Source of the DNA: Sphingomonadaceae bacterium
Lineage (GTDB): Bacteria; Pseudomonadota; Alphaproteobacteria; Sphingomonadales; Sphingomonadaceae
Assembly: GCA_016462305.1 (NCBI GenBank)
Contig: JAEMTM010000103.1
Span: 1 to 6,413 of the forward strand
Direction of reading: 5' to 3'
Length of the DNA stretch: 6,413 nt
Shown: positions 1-5,564 of the stretch, one piece after another
Numbering within the stretch: the first letter of the stretch is position 1
How the letters are laid out: the number at the start of each line of letters is the position of its first letter
Translations under genes and position numbers: made by a program
The notes under the pieces: generated by a model
Databases searched by the model: none
Seen by the model: only the letters and a program-made list of their open reading frames with translations
Told to the model about the DNA's origin: nothing

Positions 1-27
1 CGGAGCAACAGCGGGACCGTCGCAGAC

Positions 28-132
28 GGTGGAGGGGCAGGTTCAGGGTATCACCGCGCCAGAATGTCAGAAGGACTCGCCTGTGCCCCTCCACCATGCT
101 TCGCATGGTCCCCCTCCCCGTGCCGGGGAGGA
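28..132 (+). repeat. Palindromic GC-rich repeat, copy A (left side diverged or cut)
   Basis: The 12-base sequence GGTGGAGGGGCA (28-39) is repeated as an exact inverted copy, TGCCCCTCCACC (84-95), around a 44-base core. Outside each arm sits a short hairpin: ACCGTC-GCA-GACGGT (16-30) on the left, and ACCATGC-TTC-GCATGGT (93-109) on the right. The right end is CCTCCCCG-TGC-CGGGGAGG (113-131), an 8-bp stem with a 3-base loop that also ends the copy in the helicase gene. The expected matching left terminal hairpin is absent or lies partly beyond the window edge: bases 1-15 do not match it. The core is not conserved with the other copies. No transposase accompanies it, so it would be a non-autonomous repeat of the REP/MITE type. 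Confidence 0.7.
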
Positions 133-144
133 TTTGGGGGTAAT

Positions 145-281
145 TCCTCCCCGGCACGGGGAGGTGGCGCTCGCGTAGCGAGTGACGGAGGGGGCTCTCC
201 ACTTGCCACGTCGCATGAGGCCGACAGCCCCCTCCACCCCCTGCCTGTGGCTGGCGGTCCCCCTCCTTATTCTGGGGAGGA
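145..281 (+). repeat. Palindromic GC-rich repeat, copy B
   Basis: The left end is CCTCCCCG-GCA-CGGGGAGG (146-164), identical to the left end of the copy inside the helicase gene (2533-2551). It is followed by TGG, a hairpin with stem CTCGC/GCGAG and loop GTA (170-182), then GACGGAGGGGG (184-194). After a variable core of about 33 bases come CCCCCTCC and a right end (262-280) that keeps the 19-base length but has lost pairing in its middle, so this end has decayed. Orientation is the same as the other two copies. It lies 32 bases beyond the helicase stop codon on the downstream side and could act as a transcript-end or mRNA-stabilising hairpin, which is inference. Confidence 0.85.
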
Positions 282-313
282 TTCTGTCCCAGGTCCGGTT
301 CGGAACGATTGGC

Positions 314-2833
314 CTAAGGCGTCATCGCCACGCTGGCGAGGCTCTCCGCCTCCAGCAACAGCGCGTCATCGACCGACCCTTGCGCCACGCTCTCGCGGCC
401 AATCATGACGAGCAAGGGCACCGCCAGCGGGCTGACGCGTTCCAGATCGACATGCAGCATCGTGTCGGCGGCGCGGTCCAACAAATCGCCAAGCCGCCCG
501 ACATCGGTCAACCGCGTCCGCGCATCGGCCCATGCGGCCTCCAGCAGCAGATGGTCGGGTTCATATTTGCGCAGCACATCGTAAATCAGGTCGGTGGAAA
601 AGGTGACTTGCCGGCCCGTCTTGCGCTTGCCGGGATGCTGGCGTTCGACAAGCCCGCTGATCACCGCCACTTCGCGAAAGGCGCGTTTGAGCAAATAGCT
701 TGATTCCACCCAGTCAACAAATTCATCCGCCAATATGTCGGCAGAAAATAAGGGTCGCGGGTCTGTGATGGGCTTTAGGCTCCACACGGCCAAGGCATAA
801 TCGTTCGCGACAAAACCCATGGGCATCAGGCCACGGCTTTCCATTCGCCGCGTGATGAGCATGCCCAATGACTGGTGTGCGTTCCACCCTTCGAACGGAT
901 AGGCGACCATATAATATCGTTTGTCATGGGGGAAGGTTTCGACCAGCAACTGCCCCGCCTGTGGCATTTGGCTGCGATAATCCTGCATCTCCAACCATTC
1001 GCGCACTTCATCAGGAAAGCGTGCCCAGCCCGCCCTGTCGGTCAGCATCTGCCGCACACGCCCGGCCAGATGCGTGGTCAGGGGCAGCCGAGCGCCCATA
1101 TAGCTGGGGATATTGGTCGCTGGCTTGGTCGCGGCGCGGACGATGAGGTCAAGGTCTTTGATCGATTCGACCTCAAGCGCCATGCCGGCAAAGGTGAAGC
1201 AGTTGCCGGGGCTTAAAGTGGCGGCAAAGGACTCCTCCACCTTGCCCAATTTGCGGCCATTGCGGAACCGGACCTCAAGCATGGGCGCATCGACGATGAT
1301 GCCCGCATTAAAGCGGTGCTGCGCGGCAAATTGCGGGTGCGCCAGTCGCCACCGGCCATCGGGGTCTTTGACCAGTTTCTTGAAGCGATCATAGGCTTTC
1401 AACGCATATCCGCCGGTTGCGATAAAGGCGATGACGCGCGCAAAGGTTGCCGCATCCAGCCCCGAATAGGGCAAGGCCGATTGCACTTCGGCCAATAATA
1501 CGCTCTCGTCAAACGGTCCGGCGCAGGCGATTCCCATGACATGTTGCGCCAACACATCATAGCTGCCGGGGCGGAAGGTTTCGCCATCGCGCACGCCCTC
1601 TGTCACCGCGTCAAAGGCGGCCTGCGCCTCAAGATATTCGAAGCGATTGCCGGGGACGAGGATGGCCTTGCTGGGTTCATCCATGCGGTGGTTGGACCGG
1701 CCAATACGTTGCAGCAAGCGGGACGACCCTTTGGGTGCACCCATTTGGATGACGCAGTCGACATTGCCCCAGTCGACGCCCAGATCAAGGCTTGCGGTGC
1801 AGACCAAGGCGCGCAATTTGCCCTCGGCCATCGCGCCCTCAACCTTGCGCCGCGCCTCTAATGATAACGACCCGTGGTGAATGCCGATGGCATATTTGGG
1901 TTCGTTCGCGTCCCATAATTTCTGGAAAATAAACTCGGCGAGGAAACGCGTGTTGCAGAATATCAATGTGATTTTGTTGCGGCCGATTTCTGCGATAAGC
2001 TGCGGGACTGCATGTTGCCCGCTATGCCCCGCCCATGGCACGCGGCCCTGTGGCAACAGGATCGTCAGGTCAGGCTCGGCTGCTGCTTCCCCCTCGACCA
2101 GGCGCACCTGATCAATGTCGCCATTGGGCGCGAGCCATGCGCGATAGTCATCGGGGTCGGCCACGGTGGCAGAAAGGGCAACGCGTTGCAGAGTGGGGGC
2201 AAGCGTCTGCAACCGGGCGAGCGACAGGCTAAGCAGATCGCCGCGCTTGCCATTGGCAAAGGCGTGCACCTCATCGACAATGACGCGTTTCAGCGTGGCG
2301 AACATGTGCACGCTGTCTTCATGGCTGAGCAGCAACGACAAAGATTCGGGCGTGGTCAGCAATATGTGCGGCGGTTTGACCCGCTGCCGTGCCTTGCGGT
2401 CCGATGACGTATCGCCCGTCCGCGCCTCAACGCGGATCGGCAAGCCCATTTCCGCGATCGGGATCAGCAGATTGCGGCGCACGTCGGTGGCCAATGCCTT
2501 GAGCGGGGAGATATAGAGCGTATGGAGGCCGTCCTCCCCGGCACGGGGAGGTGGCAGTTGCGCAGCAACTGACGGAGGGGGGGTATCAGATAGCTTTACG
2601 CTTGCACGCGAGCCCCCTCCAATGCCCTTTGTGCGGTCCCCCTCCCCGACACGGGGAGGAATGAGATCCGCCAGCGTCGGCAAAAATCCCGCCAGCGTCT
2701 TACCCGCACCCGTCGCGGCCACGAGCAGGGCGTGCCGCCCCTCGCGGGCCGCGTCGAGCATCTCCAATTGATGCCGTCGCGGCTGCCATCCGCGCGCGGC
2801 GAACCAATTGAGGATGATGGGGGGTAAATTCAC
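314..2833 (-). CDS. Ligase-associated DEXH-box DNA helicase (Lhr-like), with in-frame repeat insertion
   Basis: Superfamily 2 helicase related to the Lhr core, of the family usually encoded beside an ATP-dependent DNA ligase and a metallo-beta-lactamase-fold exonuclease, and thought to act in DNA repair in the cytoplasm. Numbering from the GTG at 2833 (839 aa): motif I ATGAGKT 40-46, motif Ia ISPLKALATDV 108-118, DEVH box 187-190, motif III SAT 221-223, LIFCNTR 290-296, TASLDLGVDWG 346-356, and motif VI QRIGRSNHR 375-383. The family C-terminal part follows (LVETFPHDKRYYMVAYPFEG near 629). Residues 59-101 are encoded by a palindromic repeat and are foreign to the family; without them the length is about 796. 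I chose GTG because the protein then begins NLPP, as I recall for relatives, and lies 7 bases after the mutase stop. Upstream in-frame ATG (2893) and TTG (2896) would overlap the mutase and add 20-21 atypical residues. The usual ligase partner is not in the window. Confidence 0.93.
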   Translation of the reverse strand: MNLPPIILNWFAARGWQPRRHQLEMLDAAREGRHALLVAATGAGKTLAGFLPTLADLIPPRVGEGDRTKGIGGGSRASVKLSDTPPPSVAAQLPPPRAGEDGLHTLYISPLKALATDVRRNLLIPIAEMGLPIRVEARTGDTSSDRKARQRVKPPHILLTTPESLSLLLSHEDSVHMFATLKRVIVDEVHAFANGKRGDLLSLSLARLQTLAPTLQRVALSATVADPDDYRAWLAPNGDIDQVRLVEGEAAAEPDLTILLPQGRVPWAGHSGQHAVPQLIAEIGRNKITLIFCNTRFLAEFIFQKLWDANEPKYAIGIHHGSLSLEARRKVEGAMAEGKLRALVCTASLDLGVDWGNVDCVIQMGAPKGSSRLLQRIGRSNHRMDEPSKAILVPGNRFEYLEAQAAFDAVTEGVRDGETFRPGSYDVLAQHVMGIACAGPFDESVLLAEVQSALPYSGLDAATFARVIAFIATGGYALKAYDRFKKLVKDPDGRWRLAHPQFAAQHRFNAGIIVDAPMLEVRFRNGRKLGKVEESFAATLSPGNCFTFAGMALEVESIKDLDLIVRAATKPATNIPSYMGARLPLTTHLAGRVRQMLTDRAGWARFPDEVREWLEMQDYRSQMPQAGQLLVETFPHDKRYYMVAYPFEGWNAHQSLGMLITRRMESRGLMPMGFVANDYALAVWSLKPITDPRPLFSADILADEFVDWVESSYLLKRAFREVAVISGLVERQHPGKRKTGRQVTFSTDLIYDVLRKYEPDHLLLEAAWADARTRLTDVGRLGDLLDRAADTMLHVDLERVSPLAVPLLVMIGRESVAQGSVDDALLLEAESLASVAMTP
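2532..2660 (+). repeat. Palindromic repeat copy inside the helicase coding region
   Basis: The element has terminal hairpins CCTCCCCG-GCA-CGGGGAGG (2533-2551) and CCTCCCCG-ACA-CGGGGAGG (2641-2659). The left one is identical over 19 bases to copy B. An internal hairpin CAGTTGC-GCA-GCAACTG (2555-2571) is followed by GACGGAGGGGG (from 2571), a variable core, and CCCCCTCC (2613-2620). Its length of 129 bases is exactly 43 codons. Read on the minus strand it codes for a Pro/Gly-rich, charged segment starting PPRVGEGDRTKGIGGG and ending LPPPRAGED, between helicase motifs I and Ia. No target-site duplication is obvious. Orientation matches copies A and B on the plus strand. Confidence 0.9.
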
Positions 2834-2835
2834 AA

Positions 2836-2850
2836 CGGGCTTAATGCCCG
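2836..2850 (-). promoter_or_regulatory. Hairpin over the mutase stop codon, just before the helicase start
   Basis: In the mRNA the sequence CGGGC-AUUAA-GCCCG can fold into a 5-bp stem whose loop holds the UAA stop codon of the mutase (complement of 2841-2843). The helicase GUG starts 2 bases after the stem. No good Shine-Dalgarno sequence precedes the GUG. This suggests that ribosomes ending on the mutase open the hairpin and restart on the helicase. The structure is short and may be chance. Confidence 0.35.
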
Positions 2851-4226
2851 ACAGTTTCCCCGCGTTCCAGCCCCGATGCCGCCAATTGCGCATCAATTTG
2901 CGCCATCAGGCGTTCTAGGCCCTCTTTGCTAGAGGCCTCGGCGCGGGCGACGAGCACGTCTTGCGTGTTCGATGCGCGCAGCAGCCACCAGCCATCGGGC
3001 GTGTTGACGCGGGCGCCGTCGGTGTTGTTCACATCCGCGCCGTCCGCCGACAGCCGCGCAAGCACTTCGTCAATCACGGCAAATTTGCGGCTTTCGTCGA
3101 CTTGAAAACGCATTTCGGGGGTATTGATCATCTCCGGCATTTCGCTGCGTAACTCCGTCACGCTTTTGCCCAGCTTGGCCGATGCCGACATCAGCCGGAC
3201 GGCGGCGTAGATCGCATCGTCAAAACCATAATATGCATGCTTGAAGAAAATATGCCCGCTCATTTCTCCTGCGAGCGGCGATCCAGTCTCTTTCATTTTG
3301 GACTTAATCAGGCTGTGGCCGGTTTTCCACATCAGCGGCTGACCGCCCAATGCGCTGATGCGGTCGAACAATGCCTGAGATGCCTTTACATCGGCGATAA
3401 TCGTCGCGCCGGGGACTTCGCCCAGCACATCGGCAGCATAGATTTGCAACAATTGATCGCCCCAGATTACGCGGCCTTCACCATCAATTGCGCCGATGCG
3501 GTCGCCATCGCCGTCAAAAGCTACTCCAAAATCGAGTTTCTTCTCCATGACAAGCCGCTGCAAATCGACCAAGTTAGCAGGGTCGGTGGGATCAGGGTGA
3601 TGATTGGGAAACTGTCCATCCACTTCCTCAAATAAGAGATGATGCTCTCCGGGCAACATCTTGACCAGCCTCTCAATTGCTGGTCCCGCCGCGCCGTTAC
3701 CCGCATCCCAACCGATGCGGAATGCCTTTTGTGGTGCGGCTTGCGCCACCCGCGCCACATATTGATCAAGGATGTCGACTTGTTCCGAAACGCCAGTAGC
3801 TTCAATCCAATCCTCGGCCGACGCCATGCGGCCAATTTTTTGGATGTCGGCCCCGAAAAACGGTTTACCCATAAGGACCATCTTGAAGCCGTTATAATTG
3901 GCGGGGTTGTGGCTTCCGGTTATTTCTATGCCGCCATCGACATCATCCAATACTGCCTCAGCATAATATAGCATGGGGGTTGGCCCCATGCCGATGCGCA
4001 CGACATCCACGCCGCTATCGTTTAGCCCCTTGACTAAGGCTTCCTCAAGCATCGGCGAGCTTACCCGCCCGTCATAGCCTACCGCCGCCTTTTTGCCGCC
4101 AGCGCGGACAAGGCAAGTGCCGAACCCCCGGCCAATGGCATAGGCATCAGCCTCGCTTAATGTTTCACCGATAATGCCGCGAATGTCATATTCACGAAGC
4201 GAACTGGGGTGGAAATGATGGGCCAT
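2841..4226 (-). CDS. Phosphomannomutase/phosphoglucomutase (AlgC-type)
   Basis: Alpha-D-phosphohexomutase that interconverts the 6-phosphate and 1-phosphate forms of mannose or glucose, supplying GDP-mannose and UDP-glucose routes for envelope polysaccharide; cytoplasmic. The 461 residues are close to the 463 of Pseudomonas aeruginosa AlgC, and all four domains are intact. The phosphoserine loop is TGSHNP (103-108, Ser105), the metal-binding loop DGDGDR (238-243), the sugar-specificity loop GEMSGH (320-325), and the phosphate-binding loop RASNT (417-421). The start is ATG at 4226, with AGGA at 4233-4236 giving a 6-base spacing. It lies 35 bases after the J-domain gene and 7 bases before the helicase GTG, so it is in the middle of a probable operon. 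Equivalent genes are called algC, pgmG or manB in different organisms; the sequence does not settle whether mannose or glucose phosphate is preferred, so no symbol is given. Confidence 0.95.
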   Translation of the reverse strand: MAHHFHPSSLREYDIRGIIGETLSEADAYAIGRGFGTCLVRAGGKKAAVGYDGRVSSPMLEEALVKGLNDSGVDVVRIGMGPTPMLYYAEAVLDDVDGGIEITGSHNPANYNGFKMVLMGKPFFGADIQKIGRMASAEDWIEATGVSEQVDILDQYVARVAQAAPQKAFRIGWDAGNGAAGPAIERLVKMLPGEHHLLFEEVDGQFPNHHPDPTDPANLVDLQRLVMEKKLDFGVAFDGDGDRIGAIDGEGRVIWGDQLLQIYAADVLGEVPGATIIADVKASQALFDRISALGGQPLMWKTGHSLIKSKMKETGSPLAGEMSGHIFFKHAYYGFDDAIYAAVRLMSASAKLGKSVTELRSEMPEMINTPEMRFQVDESRKFAVIDEVLARLSADGADVNNTDGARVNTPDGWWLLRASNTQDVLVARAEASSKEGLERLMAQIDAQLAASGLERGETVGH

Positions 4227-4232
4227 GATGTT

Positions 4233-4236
4233 TCCT
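4233..4236 (-). promoter_or_regulatory. Ribosome binding site of the phosphohexomutase gene
   Basis: On the minus strand AGGA, within CAGGAAACATC, precedes the ATG at 4226 by 6 bases. It is the clearest Shine-Dalgarno sequence in the operon and supports independent initiation of this gene despite the short gap to its upstream neighbour. Confidence 0.6.
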
Positions 4237-4261
4237 GTAACTGCGGGAGAGAGTTTGGTCC

Positions 4262-4675
4262 TTACAGCCGTTTATTCTGCAAATCATCCAACAAAAGATC
4301 GCGGGCTTTGTTCAATTCGGCGGCGCGTTCTGCGTTGCCGCCCGTGTCCGGATGGTTTTGCGCAATCAATGTGCGGTGACGTTCGCGAATGCGTTCGGCA
4401 TTGTCGAAACGCGACACGCCCAGCAGGAAGCGGGCATCATCAATATCCGACGTCTTGCCGTGTTTGGTGCCAGAGCCGAACAGCCGCAATGTCAGGCCGT
4501 GATACCAGGCCGCCGCTATGGCGATGGCACCCGCGCCGATCAACAGGCTTCCCCGCGACGCGAGATATGCCCCGGCCAGCCCAAGCAACGCAGGCGGCAA
4601 TTGCTGCTTTTGCAGCTTGCCCTTCCACACCGCCCAGCCAAGTGCAAGCAGGACCAAGATGGCCAGAAATGTCAT
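4262..4675 (-). CDS. Membrane-anchored J-domain protein (DnaJ class III, Tim14-like)
   Basis: A 137-residue protein with a hydrophobic N-terminal half and a C-terminal J-domain. Residues 2-17 form a first membrane segment; 28-57 are hydrophobic and may form one or two more. The J-domain is about residues 82-133, with the HPD motif at 108-110 inside QNHPDTGGN, followed by the helix LNKARDLLLDD. HPD is the site J-proteins use to stimulate Hsp70 (DnaK) ATPase activity. The HPD-x-GG pattern after an N-terminal anchor resembles mitochondrial Tim14/Pam18 and its bacterial relatives. No Gly/Phe-rich or zinc-finger region is present, so it is not a general DnaJ. The ATG shares one base with the mipZ stop (TAATG), indicating translational coupling. 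Its client is unknown, and a link to division through MipZ is only inferred from position. Confidence 0.85.
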   Translation of the reverse strand: MTFLAILVLLALGWAVWKGKLQKQQLPPALLGLAGAYLASRGSLLIGAGAIAIAAAWYHGLTLRLFGSGTKHGKTSDIDDARFLLGVSRFDNAERIRERHRTLIAQNHPDTGGNAERAAELNKARDLLLDDLQNKRL

Positions 4676-5457
4676 TACACCAAGGCTGCTTGCGGTATGT
4701 CGGGAAGCGCAAGGCCAGTGACCAGTTCACGCAGTTCCTGTCGCGCGACAATATGTGCGGTCGCCAACTGGCCAAGATGGCCCTTGTCGATTAACGTAAG
4801 GCCCGACGGAAACAGCTCACGATAGATAACGCGTTCATTCAGGCCGGGCAAAGAACGGAAACCAACCCGCTTGGACAATTCGGCAAGTGCATCGGTCATG
4901 CGCTGCTGATTACGCGCCTCCATATTGTGCAGGCGGTTGCGGACCACCACCCAGTCGATGGTGACGCCATCGGCCTTGGCGCGTTCCTTGCGCGCGTCCC
5001 AGATAAGCTCCGCATAGAAACTTAATTTGCGCACTTTGAAGTTTTCGGCGTCCACTTGGCCAATCAGGTCGAAGTCGACAAAGCTGTCGTTCATGGGGGT
5101 GACCAATGTGTTGGCGCGCGTCGCAACAAAGCGTGCATAGCGATCATCGCGTCCGGGCGTGTCGAACACGATGAAATCATTTTCTGCGCTCAGGCGTTCC
5201 ACCTGACGTTCTAACCTAGCCTGCGAATCATGCTCGAACACTTCGAACACCGGCATCGGCAAAGTGATTTTGCGCCGCGCCATCGTGTCGCGCCGGTTTT
5301 CCAGATACCGGCATAAGGTGCGCTGACGCGAATCCAAATCGATGCACGCCACCCGCGCACCACGTGACGCCAGAGCTATGGCGACATGGACTGCGGTGGT
5401 TGATTTACCCGTCCCGCCCTTTTCATTCGCAAAAACGATGTGATGTGCCTTGGCCAT
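4675..5457 (-). CDS. mipZ: Division plane positioning ATPase MipZ
   Basis: ParA/MinD-superfamily P-loop ATPase. In Caulobacter MipZ binds the ParB-origin complex, forms a gradient from the poles and inhibits FtsZ assembly, so the division ring forms near midcell. Here 260 residues carry the deviant Walker A KGGTGKST (13-20), the switch CIDLDSRQRT (38-47), Walker B FIVFDTPG (95-102), and the MipZ-typical segments TPMNDSFVDFD (120-130), DWVVVRNRL (168-176) and VIYRELFPSGLTLID (210-224). K13, G14 and D42 fall on the positions I recall as needed for dimerisation and hydrolysis in the Caulobacter protein. The start is ATG at 5457, with GGGGG at 5461-5465 only 3 bases upstream, a short spacing. It is the first gene of the minus-strand group and is divergent from panC. 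The match to MipZ rather than chromosome-partition ParA is strong because of the segments listed. Confidence 0.93.
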   Translation of the reverse strand: MAKAHHIVFANEKGGTGKSTTAVHVAIALASRGARVACIDLDSRQRTLCRYLENRRDTMARRKITLPMPVFEVFEHDSQARLERQVERLSAENDFIVFDTPGRDDRYARFVATRANTLVTPMNDSFVDFDLIGQVDAENFKVRKLSFYAELIWDARKERAKADGVTIDWVVVRNRLHNMEARNQQRMTDALAELSKRVGFRSLPGLNERVIYRELFPSGLTLIDKGHLGQLATAHIVARQELRELVTGLALPDIPQAALV

Positions 5458-5480
5458 AATCCCCCAAATCTACTCCAAAT

Positions 5481-5486
5481 ATCATA
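5481..5486 (-). promoter_or_regulatory. Candidate -10 element for the mipZ operon
   Basis: The minus strand reads TATGAT here, close to the TATAAT consensus, 23 bases before the mipZ ATG, which would give a short leader. No good -35 hexamer lies at 16-18 bases upstream; the best is ATTCAA at 16. Alphaproteobacterial promoters are often weak by this standard. The call rests on one hexamer in a short divergent region that must hold a promoter. Confidence 0.3.
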
Positions 5487-5490
5487 TGCG

Positions 5491-5514
5491 GCGACATTTG
5501 CCTTGAATTGTCGC
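5491..5514. promoter_or_regulatory. 24-bp dyad between divergent mipZ and panC, possible operator
   Basis: GCGACA (5491-5496) and its inverted copy TGTCGC (5509-5514) flank a 12-base, AT-richer spacer. The arm centres are 18 bases apart, under two helical turns, which could suit a dimeric regulator. It covers the region where a -35 element for mipZ would lie and may also affect panC. No regulator family is recognised, and 6-bp arms can arise by chance in GC-rich DNA. Confidence 0.35.
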
Positions 5515-5522
5515 TGTACCCT

Positions 5523-5536
5523 CCCGCATAGGCGGG
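5523..5536. promoter_or_regulatory. Short hairpin CCCGC-ATAG-GCGGG upstream of panC
   Basis: A 5-bp stem with a 4-base loop, 28 bases before the panC start codon. It is not followed by a T-run on either strand, so it is not a standard terminator. It may be an operator half or lie in the panC leader; the role is unknown. Confidence 0.3.
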
Positions 5537-5564
5537 TTCAACAAAGGCCATTAAACAAGGCGAC

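Larger units (their letters stand above)
1..313. other. Non-coding region filled by palindromic repeats
   Basis: No convincing gene is visible here on either strand. Open frames exist, but they are Gly/Pro/Ser/Arg-rich low-complexity readings of the GC-rich repeat and lack any recognisable domain. The stretch lies downstream of the helicase stop codon (complement of 314-316) and consists of two repeat copies in the same orientation, separated by a 12-base spacer (133-144). Positions 282-313 between the last copy and the helicase stop show nothing recognisable. No classical terminator with a T-run is seen; the strong GC hairpins of the repeats are the only candidates for ending the operon transcript. 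The first 27 bases could be the edge of another repeat arm or of a gene outside the window. Confidence 0.6.

Noticed and set aside
1..178. Second plus-strand frame open from the left edge to the TAG at 176-178, possibly the tail of a gene entering from outside
   Set aside because: From about 81 onward it runs through the repeat copies. The first 25 or so residues cannot be assigned to any family, so I do not call a gene.
145..281. Copy B as a plain rho-independent terminator of the operon
   Set aside because: Its hairpins are GC-rich but no T-run follows on the minus strand, and the sequence is repeated inside a coding region, so a repeat element explains it better.
1..408. Plus-strand frame open from the window edge to 408, rich in Gly, Ser and Pro, as a possible protein or C-terminus of a protein
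   Set aside because: It is a reading of the palindromic repeats and then of the antisense of the helicase 3' end; it has no domain and its composition follows the GC-rich repeat.
182..703. Plus-strand open frame of 173 codons
   Set aside because: It starts in a repeat copy and mostly overlaps the helicase coding sequence antisense; it has no recognisable protein features.
2012..2407. Plus-strand open frame of 131 codons
   Set aside because: It is entirely antisense to the conserved helicase core; long shadow frames are expected in GC-rich DNA.
2532..2660. The repeat as a self-splicing intron or intein in the helicase
   Set aside because: It is only 129 bp, shows no intron core or intein motifs, and stays open in frame, so simple translation is the most economical reading.
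2834..2896. Longer helicase start at ATG 2893 or TTG 2896
   Set aside because: It would add 20-21 residues overlapping the mutase 3' end that do not look like the family N-terminus; kept as an alternative only.
4225..4825. Two overlapping plus-strand open frames of 189 and 157 codons
   Set aside because: Both are antisense to the J-domain gene and the end of mipZ, which have clear family motifs on the minus strand.
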